NCBI RefSeq assembly: GCF_005049045.1
Contig: NZ_SUPK01000002.1
Location: forward strand, 248,001 to 312,000
DNA: 64,000 bases
Direction of reading: 5' to 3'
Source: Cohnella pontilimi
GTDB taxonomy: Bacteria > Bacillota > Bacilli > Paenibacillales > Paenibacillaceae
Shown here: piece after piece, positions 7,922 through 15,655 of the stretch
Numbering within the stretch: the stretch's first letter is position 1
How the letters are laid out: each line of letters opens with the position of its first letter
Made by a program: the position numbers and the translations under genes
The notes under the pieces: model-generated
What the model was told of the DNA's origin: nothing
Seen by the model: the letters and a program-made list of their open reading frames with translations, nothing else
Databases searched by the model: none

Positions 7922-9391
7922 TTGGACCAGTCGCGCACTCCCTTGTTCGACGCGCTTCGCAAGCACGCGGAACGCAAACCGATTCAATTCCATATTCCCG
8001 GTCATAAAAGAGGAACCGGCATGGACCCGGAATTCCGGGATTTCATCGGTGAAAATGTATTGTCCATCGACCTCATCAATATCGCGCCGCTCGACGATCT
8101 TCATCAGCCGACAGGCGTTATTAAGGAAGCGCAGAAATTAGCGGCCGACGCTTTCGGAGCGGACGCGACGTTTTTCTCCATACAAGGCACGAGCACCGCG
8201 ATCATGACGATGATTATGTCTGTCTGCGGGGACGGGGACAAAATCATCGTACCGCGCAACGTCCACAAATCCGTGCTCTCCGCCATTATTTTCGCCGGCG
8301 CCCGCCCGGTCTTTCTATCGCCGGTCCGGGACCGCAACCTAGGCATCGATCACGGAGTGACGACCCGCTCCGTCCGCCGTGCGCTGGAACGTCATCCGGA
8401 CGCCGCCGCGGTACTGATCATTAACCCGACGTATTACGGAGTTTGCGCGAACCTGAAGGAAATCGTCGATCTGGTACATGAATACGACATTCCAGTGCTG
8501 GTCGACGAAGCGCATGGCGCATTGATTCATTTTTCGGACGAGCTGCCGATGTCCGCCATGCAGGCAGGCGCCGATATGGCCGCGACCAGCCTGCATAAGC
8601 TCGGAGGTTCAATGACGCAAAGCTCGGTGCTCAACGTACAGGGCGGTCTCATCAATATTCAGCGGATCCAGACGATCATCAGCTTGCTCACGACCACTTC
8701 CACCTCGTATCCGCTGCTGGCTTCGCTCGATGCCGCACGACGCAGGCTTGCGCTTGAGGGCAAGCAGCTGGCGGAACGTACGGTCTCTTTGGCGAAGCGG
8801 ACCCGTGACGCGATCAATGAGATTCCGGGACTCTACAGCTTCGGAGATGACATCCTCGGTGAGGAAGCGACGTTCGATTACGATCCGACCAAGCTGACGA
8901 TCCATGTCCGAAAGCTCGGCATCACGGGATATGACGCGGAAAATTGGCTTCGCGAACGTTACCGGATCGAAGTGGAGCTCAGCGATATGTATAACATCCT
9001 CTGCCTGGTCACGCCGGGAGACGATGGAGAAGCGCTGGGCATTTTGGTGGAAGCCCTGCGGGAAATGTCCTCCGAGTTTCTCGATAAGCGAGAAGTGAAG
9101 GAAATCGTGGTGCAGATCCCCGAAATCCCGCACCTGTCGCTCTCTCCGCGGGACGCCTTTTACGGAGAAACCGAGCTCGTGCCTTTCCGGGAGTCGGCCG
9201 GCCGGATCATCGCCGAATTCATTTACGTGTACCCGCCCGGCATTCCGATCTTGCTTCCGGGTGAGGTCATTTCCCAAGAAAACATCGATTATATCGTCGA
9301 TCACCTGGATGTCGGCCTCCCCGTCAAAGGACCGGAGGACCGATCCATCACTAATGTGAAGGTGATCGTGGAAGAAACGGCCATATCCTAA
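7922..9391 (+). CDS. speA: Arginine decarboxylase SpeA (aspartate aminotransferase-fold Orn/Lys/Arg decarboxylase)
   Basis: 489 residues, matching B. subtilis SpeA (about 490) along its length: FHIPGHKRGTGMDPEFR at 23-39, FFSIQGTSTAIM with the serine-threonine PLP-phosphate contacts, VDEAHGA at 194-200, and the Schiff-base lysine K226 in ATSLHKLGGSMTQS. SpeA converts arginine to agmatine, the first step of polyamine synthesis via agmatine in Bacillales. The small domain continues to the C-terminus; the protein lacks the N-terminal wing domain of enterobacterial inducible decarboxylases. The start is TTG at 7922, after AGGCGGGGA. A lysine-decarboxylase role (YaaO-like) is the main alternative, but the N-terminal match favours SpeA. 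No speE or speB is nearby. Confidence 0.88.
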   Translation: MDQSRTPLFDALRKHAERKPIQFHIPGHKRGTGMDPEFRDFIGENVLSIDLINIAPLDDLHQPTGVIKEAQKLAADAFGADATFFSIQGTSTAIMTMIMSVCGDGDKIIVPRNVHKSVLSAIIFAGARPVFLSPVRDRNLGIDHGVTTRSVRRALERHPDAAAVLIINPTYYGVCANLKEIVDLVHEYDIPVLVDEAHGALIHFSDELPMSAMQAGADMAATSLHKLGGSMTQSSVLNVQGGLINIQRIQTIISLLTTTSTSYPLLASLDAARRRLALEGKQLAERTVSLAKRTRDAINEIPGLYSFGDDILGEEATFDYDPTKLTIHVRKLGITGYDAENWLRERYRIEVELSDMYNILCLVTPGDDGEALGILVEALREMSSEFLDKREVKEIVVQIPEIPHLSLSPRDAFYGETELVPFRESAGRIIAEFIYVYPPGIPILLPGEVISQENIDYIVDHLDVGLPVKGPEDRSITNVKVIVEETAIS

Positions 9392-9406
9392 GCGCTGCCG
9401 AACGCC

Positions 9407-9438
9407 AAGGTCTGCCCCATGTGGAGCAGACCTTTCTT
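9407..9438 (+). terminator. Terminator after speA
   Basis: AAGGTCTGC (9407-9415) pairs with GCAGACCTT (9426-9434), followed by TCTT. Confidence 0.75.
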
Positions 9439-9523
9439 GATGCCGCGGAGCGATGTGGCGTCTAAGGCAATGATTGCCAACCCCAAACGGAAATGCTATC
9501 ATGGGCGTGGGGGTGGGCTACCG

Positions 9524-9943
9524 ATGAGTCAAAGCGCTTACATATCGCTCGTGCAAGGCTCGGCCGTCGACCAGATCTCTTTGGACGGCGTGAAGGAACA
9601 GCTGCAGCACTATATTTCACAAACGTCCCTAACCGGACGGCAGCTCGGCTGGGAATATGCCGACGCCGCTTTTCCGTACGCCATCGAGCAAAAACCGGAG
9701 GCCGCGGGCCAATGGTTCTATTTGAAAGGCAAAAACCCGCTGTACCGGCACATCGTATTCGGCACCGGCACGCGGGAGGAGAATGACGCGGTCGTTCCCT
9801 ACATACACGTTGTCCTTCCGGAAGGCTCGACGCACGGAGATAAAGCCAAAGCCAACGAGCTGTGCAAATGGATCGGCAAGCGGCTGCAAGCCGAAGTGAA
9901 GCTGTTCAACGGGCGAGTCATGTATTATAATCCGCGGAAGTAA
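9524..9943 (+). CDS. DUF1885 family protein, 139 aa
   Basis: A 139-residue soluble protein beginning MSQSAYISLVQGSAVDQIS and containing LTGRQLGWEYADAAFPYAI and YIHVVLPEGSTHGDKAKANE. This arrangement is that of DUF1885, a small Bacillales family known mainly from a structural-genomics structure; its function is unknown. No signal peptide or membrane span. The ATG at 9524 follows a G-rich ribosome site (GGGGGTGGGC); an earlier in-frame ATG at 9419 lies inside the speA terminator and is rejected. Transcribed alone, ending in a terminator. Confidence 0.78.
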   Translation: MSQSAYISLVQGSAVDQISLDGVKEQLQHYISQTSLTGRQLGWEYADAAFPYAIEQKPEAAGQWFYLKGKNPLYRHIVFGTGTREENDAVVPYIHVVLPEGSTHGDKAKANELCKWIGKRLQAEVKLFNGRVMYYNPRK

Positions 9944-9949
9944 AATGAT

Positions 9950-9995
9950 AAAGGCAGCGCATGTCCTACTTCCGGACAGCGCTGCCTTTTGTTTT
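9950..9995. terminator. Terminator between DUF1885 and DUF1292 genes
   Basis: Outer stem AAGGCAGCGC (9951-9960) with GCGCTGCCTT (9979-9988) and inner stem TGTCC/GGACA, followed by TTGTTTT on the plus strand. Confidence 0.85.
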
Positions 9996-10011
9996 GTCGT
10001 CTTTCCCTCGG

Positions 10012-10305
10012 TTACTCCGCTTCCTGGGCGGCCAGTTCTTCATATACTTTCATGACGCGTTCCCATTCTTCGTCGTCTTCGATATTGACCAGCACTTCGT
10101 CTTCTCCGTCTTCCTCAATGCGGAAAATGACGCCGTCGTCTTCCGGATCGTTGCGGTCGAGCAGAACGGCATACGCGCGGTCGCCGGTCTCGAACGTGTA
10201 GACGAGCACCATCTCGTGTTCGTTGCCGTCTTCGTCCGTTACGACGAACACCGCGTCATCGTCGTGTTCGTGGTTGCAGTTCTCGTCATGGACATGATCG
10301 CTCAT
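10012..10305 (-). CDS. DUF1292 family acidic protein (YrzB-like)
   Basis: 97 residues, extremely acidic, with the DUF1292 core VVTDEDGNEHEMVLVYTFE followed by YAVLLDRNDPEDDGVIFRIE and DDEEWERVMKVYEEL. A His/Asp-rich N-terminus (HVHDENCNHEHDDD) could bind metal, though this is inference. Members such as YrzB are usually found beside yrzL/ruvX and are of unknown function; here the gene stands alone. Start ATG at 10305 with CGGAGG upstream. Confidence 0.88.
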   Translation of the reverse strand: MSDHVHDENCNHEHDDDAVFVVTDEDGNEHEMVLVYTFETGDRAYAVLLDRNDPEDDGVIFRIEEDGEDEVLVNIEDDEEWERVMKVYEELAAQEAE

Positions 10306-10377
10306 GGCGAACCTCCGTTCAATGGCATGAATTGGTCTTCCCCACGTATCGTATCATGTCGCCACACCCGGGTCAAA

Positions 10378-10414
10378 CGACAAAGCCTCTGCGTATTGCC
10401 GAACACGCAGAGGC
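10378..10414 (-). terminator. Terminator of the stalk-domain protein gene
   Basis: 10-bp perfect stem (10385-10394 with 10405-10414) followed on the minus strand by TTTGTCGTTTG. Confidence 0.75.
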
Positions 10415-10428
10415 CCTTTAAGTTCGTC

Positions 10429-11004
10429 TTATTTTGCGGTAATAACCTTTTCGGACACGACTTGGTATCCCGAACCGTCATCCTGCTTCATCAGAAAGCG
10501 GACGACATACGTACCCGCATATTTGAAATCGTAGGTGAAATCTTTCGTCTTGATTCCGAAAATGTCCATATCGGACGGAAAATTCTTATCCGAGGAGTCG
10601 CGGGCGTCGATCAGCGTGGCTTCCCCGTAAGGATCGGTAATGGTGATCTTAAAAGCGGAAATAGACGTTTTCAGGCTGTCGATCTGGGCATAAACGAAAA
10701 ATTTGTATTTGTCCTTGGGCACACTTTGGAAAGGAACGCTGTCCTTCATCGTCAACATGTGCACGTTGGGCTTGTAGATCGTCACTTTCTTCGTGTCGTT
10801 GTCCCAAGTAAGCATTGCCTGCATCGCGCCTGCGAACTTGCTGACCGCCAGGTAGGCTTTGTTGTCCACGATCAGACCGGCGTCGTCCAATTCTTTCTTA
10901 TTGATCACGATCCTCACATTATCGGATACGGATTCCGCAAATACGGCCGTTCCGCAAACCAGCGTAAGGACCAGAGTCATCGTCGCAATTTTTTTCCACT
11001 TCAT
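10429..11004 (-). CDS. Secreted protein with copper amine oxidase N-terminal-like (stalk) domain
   Basis: 191 residues with a typical signal peptide (MKWKKIATMTLVLTLVCG, cleavage expected after the alanine near 23). Residues about 28-82 (VRIVINKKELDDAGLIVDNK, then YLAVSKFAGAM and LTWDNDTKKVTIYKP) follow the pattern of the copper amine oxidase N1 or stalk domain, very common in secreted Paenibacillus proteins. Residues 95-190 form a beta-rich second domain without recognised family. There are no catalytic residues, so a cell-wall or structural/binding role is likely. Monocistronic. Confidence 0.72.
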   Translation of the reverse strand: MKWKKIATMTLVLTLVCGTAVFAESVSDNVRIVINKKELDDAGLIVDNKAYLAVSKFAGAMQAMLTWDNDTKKVTIYKPNVHMLTMKDSVPFQSVPKDKYKFFVYAQIDSLKTSISAFKITITDPYGEATLIDARDSSDKNFPSDMDIFGIKTKDFTYDFKYAGTYVVRFLMKQDDGSGYQVVSEKVITAK

Positions 11005-11121
11005 CGTCCCGCTACCTCCGTCGCTTTCTTGCTTCCCTGCTTTCTTGTCTGTACTTGGTTATACCGACATTCCAGCGGAAAGTTGCGCGGAGTTTGCGTT
11101 TTTTCGGTTACACGAACGAAA

Positions 11122-11322
11122 CTACTTGCGGCCCGGCAATGTCAAGATGCAAGGAACACCCTCTCCGACCGCGCCCGGCACGCTCATTCTGGCCAAATAC
11201 GCGAGTCCTCGCGCGCAAGGCGTCTTACAAACGGCGCACACGTCGGAGGTCACGATTTTCATCTGCGGCTGAACGCGGTCGGCGGCAATTTGCTTTTTCT
11301 TCTTTTTCGGTTTGGCGGACAT
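11122..11322 (-). CDS. Small lysine-rich protein with cysteine cluster, 66 aa
   Basis: The frame from the ATG at 11322 encodes a 66-residue basic protein: a run of five lysines near the N-terminus (MSAKPKKKKKQ), then DVCAVCKTPCARGLAYLARM, giving a Cys-x2-Cys-x3-Cys cluster, and a fourth Cys near the end (GVPCILTLPGRK). This looks like a small metal-binding or nucleic-acid-associated protein, but I do not recognise a named family. A good GGGAGGG site precedes the chosen start; the frame continues 19 codons upstream without another ribosome site. Probably conserved in Paenibacillaceae (inference). Confidence 0.62.
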   Translation of the reverse strand: MSAKPKKKKKQIAADRVQPQMKIVTSDVCAVCKTPCARGLAYLARMSVPGAVGEGVPCILTLPGRK

Positions 11323-11486
11323 CCCATTCCCTCCCGTGTGAAAACGGTTTTCGTCTTCACAGCCTATGCCGGGAGACACCGCGTGGTTCCAAGGGGAGCC
11401 GCCTTTTATCGCGGGGTAAATTTATGGTACATTGATCAAGAATGCCCGGCCTATAACAGGCCGCCGCTTGCCAAGGAGGTCATGGT

Positions 11487-12233
11487 GTGAAATTGCAGAT
11501 GTTAGGTACCGGAAGCGCCTTCGCCAAAACGTTCTATAACAACAACGCCTTATTGGAGATCAACGGACGAACCCTCCTGTTGGACTGCGGCATCACCGCT
11601 CCCCGGGCTTTATACGAACTGGGCAAAACCTTCGATGAGATGGATGCCGTCCTCATCACGCATATTCACGCCGATCATGTGGGCGGTCTGGAAGAGTTCG
11701 CTTTTCAAATGAAGTTCGTTTACCGCCGCAAGCCGATTCTCTACATTGCCGACACGCTGATCGAACGTTTATGGGAACATACGCTCAAAGGCGGTTTGCA
11801 GCAGGACGAGAACCGGACGCTGGACGACTACTTTGAGGTGCATCCACTGAAGGAAAACCAGCCTGCCGAATTGCTTCCCGGATTAAGTGTAGAATTGTTG
11901 AGAACCCCGCACATTCCGAATAAAGCGAGTTATTCGTTGCTGCTGAACGAAACGTTCTTTTATTCCGCCGATATGGTGTTCGACGGAGAGCTGCTGGAAC
12001 GGTTAGTAAGCGAGCGCGGCGTCAGTCTCATTTTTCACGATTGCCAGCTTCACCCGCCCGGGGTTGTTCATGCGGACTTGCCGAACCTGCTTACCTTGCC
12101 GGAACGGATCCAGGAGATCGTTTACTTGATGCACTACGACGACAATCAGCCGGAATTTGCCGGGCGCACCGGACGAATGAAATTTGTGGAGCAGCACAAG
12201 GTGTACCGCATCGAGAACGGAAAGCTGGTGTAA
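11487..12233 (+). CDS. MBL-fold metallo-hydrolase (RNase Z-like group)
   Basis: 248 residues with the metallo-beta-lactamase ligands in order: THIHADHVGG (HxHxDH, about residues 58-67), HIPN near 145, YSADMVF near 160 (bridging Asp), FHDCQLH near 190 and MHYDD near 222. N-terminal LQMLGTGSAFAKTFYNNNAL resembles RNase Z and phosphorylcholine esterase relatives rather than lactamases. A two-metal hydrolase of a phosphodiester or similar substrate is expected, cytoplasmic. The GTG at 11487 lies 7 bases after a perfect AAGGAGGT. Followed by a very small gene. Confidence 0.85.
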   Translation: MKLQMLGTGSAFAKTFYNNNALLEINGRTLLLDCGITAPRALYELGKTFDEMDAVLITHIHADHVGGLEEFAFQMKFVYRRKPILYIADTLIERLWEHTLKGGLQQDENRTLDDYFEVHPLKENQPAELLPGLSVELLRTPHIPNKASYSLLLNETFFYSADMVFDGELLERLVSERGVSLIFHDCQLHPPGVVHADLPNLLTLPERIQEIVYLMHYDDNQPEFAGRTGRMKFVEQHKVYRIENGKLV

Positions 12234-12287
12234 CGGAACGGAATCCGTTATCATAAGAAAGAACTTGGGGGAAAGGACGTTGGAGCG

Positions 12288-12392
12288 TTGTTAACCACTT
12301 ATATCATCGCAGGAGTGCTGATCATCCTGGTCTCCTGGCTGGTGCTCTGGGTCACCAAAAAGGCATATACCCGCAAGTGGGATGATGAGTAA
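12288..12392 (+). CDS. Possible 34-aa single-span membrane peptide
   Basis: A short frame from TTG at 12288 to TAA at 12392 encodes MLTTYIIAGVLIILVSWLVL (first 20 residues), then WVTKKAYTRKWDDE: one hydrophobic helix followed by a charged cytoplasmic tail. GGAGCG sits close upstream, and a hairpin terminator begins 18 bases after the stop, which supports a real transcript unit after the MBL gene. Start spacing is short and the start codon weak, so this is tentative. Confidence 0.48.
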   Translation: MLTTYIIAGVLIILVSWLVLWVTKKAYTRKWDDE

Positions 12393-12409
12393 GCCCGGCA
12401 TCATTCGTT

Positions 12410-12438
12410 AAGGCTCCGGCTCTCCGGGGCCTTCTTTG
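12410..12438 (+). terminator. Terminator after the 34-aa frame
   Basis: AAGGCTCCGG (12410-12419), loop CTCT, CCGGGGCCTT (12424-12433), then TCTTT; ten pairs with one G-T. Confidence 0.65.
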
Positions 12439-12444
12439 CGGATA

Positions 12445-12618
12445 TTAAGGCTGATCCGATGCATCGTCGTCCGGCGGCCACTTCACCGTTTTCCAGACAT
12501 ATCGCCGGTCATGCTCCGTTGTGTCTCTTTTCACGAGCCTCGCCACTCCGGCCAGCACGCAGCCCAGCAGCCCGAACAAGCCCAGCAGCCAAACCACCAA
12601 ATAAACCGGTTCGTTCAT
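12445..12618 (-). CDS. Small membrane protein, 57 aa
   Basis: A frame too short for usual gene lists: ATG at 12618, TAA at 12445. The product starts MNEPVYLVVWLLGLFGLLGC, continues with VLAGVARLVKRDT and ends DDDASDQP: one hydrophobic segment (about 5-27) then a polar tail of about 30 residues (HDRRYVWKTVKWPPDD). A strong GGGAGGCG ribosome site lies 5-6 bases upstream, which is the best evidence that it is translated. No family recognised. It converges on the preceding plus-strand terminator. Confidence 0.62.
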   Translation of the reverse strand: MNEPVYLVVWLLGLFGLLGCVLAGVARLVKRDTTEHDRRYVWKTVKWPPDDDASDQP

Positions 12619-12702
12619 CGGTTCGCCTCCCGCTTCCCATGCCGAATGCTACATTTGTACGCGGGGCGGGCCGGAAACATCACCGAAAAGGCCGAAAATC
12701 GG

Positions 12703-12731
12703 TTGACATCGGTTCGGGCAGTTGGTAGTAT
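12703..12731 (+). promoter_or_regulatory. Upstream promoter candidate for tRNA-Val
   Basis: TTGACA (12703-12708), 17-base spacer, TAGTAT (12726-12731), about 100 bases before the tRNA. May be a first of two tandem promoters. Confidence 0.5.
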
Positions 12732-12775
12732 AACAAATGTCGCCCGCGAGATGACGAGAAGTACAAAACTTCCTC

Positions 12776-12804
12776 TTTACTTCAGGCGAGCAAGCCGCTA
12801 TAAT
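12776..12804 (+). promoter_or_regulatory. Proximal promoter of tRNA-Val
   Basis: TTTACT (12776-12781), 17-base spacer, perfect TATAAT (12799-12804), 24 bases before the tRNA 5' end. Confidence 0.65.
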
Positions 12805-12828
12805 AAGTTCTTGTCGACACTATCCCAT

Positions 12829-12904
12829 GATCTCATAGCTCAGCTGGGAGAGCACCATCTTGACAGGGTGGGGGTCGCAGGTTCGAACCCTGCTGAGATC
12901 ACCA
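12829..12904 (+). tRNA. tRNA-Val (anticodon GAC)
   Basis: Complete cloverleaf: acceptor GATCTCA pairs with TGAGATC, D-arm GCTCAGCTGGGAGAGC, anticodon stem CCATC/GGTGG with loop TTGACAG (anticodon GAC, valine GUC/GUU codons), variable GGGTC, T-arm GCAGG TTCGAAC CCTGC, discriminator A and encoded CCA (12902-12904). Single-gene transcript with promoter and terminator. Confidence 0.96.
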
Positions 12905-12917
12905 TACATACAACCAC

Positions 12918-12952
12918 GAGAAGCCTTGATACACAAGGCTTCTCTTTTTTTT
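12918..12952 (+). terminator. Terminator of tRNA-Val
   Basis: GAGAAGCCTTG (12918-12928) pairs with CAAGGCTTCTC (12934-12944), followed by eight T. Confidence 0.92.
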
Positions 12953-13060
12953 CTGATTTATTTAAGATTTTTTATTCATGTTGTCGATTTTGATATTTCT
13001 TGTTCGTTGTATTTATATAGAGCTAAAAGGAACTTGACTCAAAAATAAGGAGGAAGATTT

Positions 13061-13411
13061 ATGCTATTTATGTTGATTGTCAAAGCCTCAAAGAATTCGG
13101 AAGGCGGAAATCTCCCGAACTTAGAGCTCAATGAAGCCATGACGAAGTATAATGAGGAATTAGTTCAGGCAGGCGTGCGGGTTATGGCTAAAGGACTTCA
13201 TCCAAGTTCAAATGGGATTCGCCTTTCGTTTCCGGAACCAGGGGGAAAGCCGGTGGTTACGGATGGCCCATTTACGGAATCGAAAGAATTGATTGCCGGT
13301 TTCATTCTGATTGATGTGAAGTCGAGGGAAGAAGCCATCGAGTGGGCCATGCGCATGCCGGACCCGCAAGGATATGGGGAAGGTCAGATTGAATTACGTC
13401 AAGTATTTTGA
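13061..13411 (+). CDS. YciI/DGPF-domain protein
   Basis: 116 residues with the diagnostic DGPFTESKELIAGF motif and the ferredoxin-like start MLFMLIVKASKNSEGG of the YCII-related (DGPF) family. In many bacteria these small proteins are encoded next to ECF sigma factors; here none is adjacent, so the gene is an orphan. Enzymatic function is not established for this subgroup. The ATG at 13061 has a perfect AAGGAGGAAGA site. Local base composition is more AT-rich than the neighbours, which may indicate recent acquisition (inference). Confidence 0.85.
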   Translation: MLFMLIVKASKNSEGGNLPNLELNEAMTKYNEELVQAGVRVMAKGLHPSSNGIRLSFPEPGGKPVVTDGPFTESKELIAGFILIDVKSREEAIEWAMRMPDPQGYGEGQIELRQVF

Positions 13412-13425
13412 GGATACATACACGC

Positions 13426-13454
13426 AAAAACCCTTGATCATCAAGGGTTTTTTT
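13426..13454. terminator. Bidirectional terminator between YciI-like and PHP genes
   Basis: AAACCCTTGA and TCAAGGGTTT form a 10-bp stem around a 3-base centre, with A-run before and T-run after, so both converging transcripts can end here. Confidence 0.88.
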
Positions 13455-13461
13455 GTTGTGT

Positions 13462-14760
13462 TTATGGCTTGCACAAATAGATCGGATTGGTAAGGCAGGT
13501 CATAAACTCCTGTTTCCATTCCGGTATGAATCGATAAGATTCTGCGCGATAAAACTTCCGATCTGCAGCCACTTGGAATACATAATCGACGTCGCCTTCT
13601 GCCGTCCATTCCCGCTCGACGCCCCGGTCGGACCATAACAATACCCTGTCCCCATTGGCGTGCCGTACCTTCATGGTCAGTTCGAGATGCTGTGTTTCCG
13701 GAACGGTCAACATGTCGCCGATCCCGGCGCCGCCCGCAGCCAGGTCGATGAATGTGTCGTCCGAATCGCAAGACAGGATGACGCGGCCGCGCCTCAGACC
13801 GTCCAGAATGCCGCCGGTTGTCTCGCTCTCCGCAAGTACATACGTCGTTGGTCGTCCGTGCTTTACATACGGATGAGGAGAATGGGTATCACTGCCGCCG
13901 ATGGCCGTGATTTGAAGACCCGTACTCAACTGTTCCTGCCACCACTTGACTGCCGCCGCGTTAATCGGACGCCAAGGCCCGTTCCAAACCTCGATCGCGT
14001 CATAAGGAACATCGAAGCCGAATTCCCAGGGACAATCCGTACAGAACGGGTGGTTCAGCGAGACGAAAGCCCCTTGTTCCGCCGCCTTCCTGAGCGCGGA
14101 CGCAGCTTGTTCGGACGTCAAGACGCGAAAATCGTCGAGCGCATCGGGATGGCCGAGCAAGTTGGCGTGCCCTTTGTAATTCGTCAATTCCACGCCGGGA
14201 ATGAGTACCAGCTGCTCTTCGGCGGCAAAGGTCGTCCGATTTTGCGAGGCGGTATTGTGATCGGTCAAGGCAAGAAACGAAAACCCTTTTTCCTTGCAAA
14301 TGGAGATCGCCTCGTATATGGCGTACGTGCCGTCGCTGTGCACGCTGTGTGTATGCAAATCGCCTTTCATCCAGCGTGAGTGCTTGTAGACCAGCTGAAT
14401 TTCCAGCCGTATCGAACATCCGGCAGCCGGAATACGGTAGGCGCCCAGCATAACGGCCCAATCCCCTTCCGCGATCGGTCCCGCCAAGTAACCCGGCGTC
14501 GCCTTCTCCAACCCGACAAGGAACGAATCCCGCGCGCCGCCGCTCCAGCCGACGATGCGTTCGGGCGATCTTAGCCCGATGTCGACAACGGTTCCTCCCC
14601 CGGAACGTTCGTATGTATATCGAACCTCAATCCGTTCTACCGGTCCGCTGACCGTGAAAGGCACTTCCGGATACGTTCGCTCTTCTTCTTTCGAAATATG
14701 AATCTGCTGAATGATCAGCAGATGATTTTGTTCCCGGATCTCCGTTGAGGTCATTTGCAT
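13462..14760 (-). CDS. CehA/McbA-type PHP-domain metallo-phosphoesterase
   Basis: 432 residues. An N-terminal beta-rich region (about 1-125) precedes a PHP domain with all metal-ligand motifs: GDLHTHSVHSDGT, LALTDHNTA, IPGVELT, SLNHP and GGSDTHSPHP. This arrangement is that of the CehA/McbA subgroup, containing carbaryl hydrolases and uncharacterised phosphoesterases. A C-terminal beta domain follows. The ATG at 14760 is chosen for its AAAGGTGG site and because upstream extension would run into the permease gene. It is last in the LacI-ABC operon, so the hydrolase probably acts on the imported substrate, perhaps a phosphate ester or carbamate; this is inference. Unlike typical sugar operons, no glycosidase is present. 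Confidence 0.8.
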   Translation of the reverse strand: MQMTSTEIREQNHLLIIQQIHISKEEERTYPEVPFTVSGPVERIEVRYTYERSGGGTVVDIGLRSPERIVGWSGGARDSFLVGLEKATPGYLAGPIAEGDWAVMLGAYRIPAAGCSIRLEIQLVYKHSRWMKGDLHTHSVHSDGTYAIYEAISICKEKGFSFLALTDHNTASQNRTTFAAEEQLVLIPGVELTNYKGHANLLGHPDALDDFRVLTSEQAASALRKAAEQGAFVSLNHPFCTDCPWEFGFDVPYDAIEVWNGPWRPINAAAVKWWQEQLSTGLQITAIGGSDTHSPHPYVKHGRPTTYVLAESETTGGILDGLRRGRVILSCDSDDTFIDLAAGGAGIGDMLTVPETQHLELTMKVRHANGDRVLLWSDRGVEREWTAEGDVDYVFQVAADRKFYRAESYRFIPEWKQEFMTCLTNPIYLCKP

Positions 14761-14776
14761 TGCGCAGCCACCTTTC

Positions 14777-15649
14777 CTATTCTTTGTTGGCACCGAGCAG
14801 GATGCCTCTCATGAAAAACCGCTGCACGAACGGATAGATGGCGATCAGCGGAATGATCGTGATGAGAATGCCGGCCATTCGAACATTGGTCGTCACCAAA
14901 TAAGTGCCGGACGTATTGGATGTGTCGATGATCATCGCTTTGAGCGCAATTTGGAGCGTATATTTGGCGGTATTGTTAATGAACAAAAGCGCTGAGGAGA
15001 AATTGTTCCAGCGGCTTACGAATTCGAACAACGTCACCGTGGCCAGTCCTGCCGTCGCGAGCCGCATATACATAGTCGAGAAAATGCGGAATGCCCCCGC
15101 TCCGTCGATTTGGGCGGATTCCGCCATTTCATACGGAACGCTCAAGAAAAAATTGCGCATGAGCAGGATGGAAAATCCCGACACGAGTCCCGACAGCACA
15201 AGCGCGTTCAACGTGTTGATCAAATGCAGCTCTTTATTTACGACGTAAAGAGGAATCATGACGACATCCTGAGGAATCATCATGGTGAGAAGCACAAATG
15301 TGACCATAATTTTTTTGCCCGGCAGATGGGGGTGAATCAACACGTAGCCCGCAAGGCTGGAGAGCAGCACATGCAGCGTCGTTCCGGTTACAGTGACGAC
15401 GACGCTGTTCCGGAACGGAAGCCATAAATCGAGGCTGTTCCATACGATCCGGAAGCCCTCAGTGCTGAATTGTTTCGGGAAAAGAATGATGTCCGGCCGC
15501 ATGGACGCCATGCCGGAGGAGAAAGCCAGCGCGGCGACGTTGAGCAGCGGAATGATCATCGTCAGCATCAAAACGAGCAGAAATCCGGCATTGACAGCGT
15601 CGAACAGCTTGTTTTTCCAACCCATACGGTCATAACGTTCTCTACTCAT
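14777..15649 (-). CDS. Carbohydrate-type ABC importer permease (MalG/LplC family)
   Basis: 290 residues, six membrane spans, with the cytoplasmic EAA-loop sequence MAESAQIDGAGAFRIF that docks the ATPase. C-terminal PFVQRFFMRGILLGANKE is typical of LplC/YtcP-type permeases that pair with large lipoprotein receptors. Encoded 6 bases after the other permease and 16 bases before the PHP gene. No ATPase gene lies in this operon, so a shared MsmK-type ATPase encoded elsewhere is expected. Confidence 0.88.
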   Translation of the reverse strand: MSRERYDRMGWKNKLFDAVNAGFLLVLMLTMIIPLLNVAALAFSSGMASMRPDIILFPKQFSTEGFRIVWNSLDLWLPFRNSVVVTVTGTTLHVLLSSLAGYVLIHPHLPGKKIMVTFVLLTMMIPQDVVMIPLYVVNKELHLINTLNALVLSGLVSGFSILLMRNFFLSVPYEMAESAQIDGAGAFRIFSTMYMRLATAGLATVTLFEFVSRWNNFSSALLFINNTAKYTLQIALKAMIIDTSNTSGTYLVTTNVRMAGILITIIPLIAIYPFVQRFFMRGILLGANKE

Positions 15650-15655
15650 CGGGCA

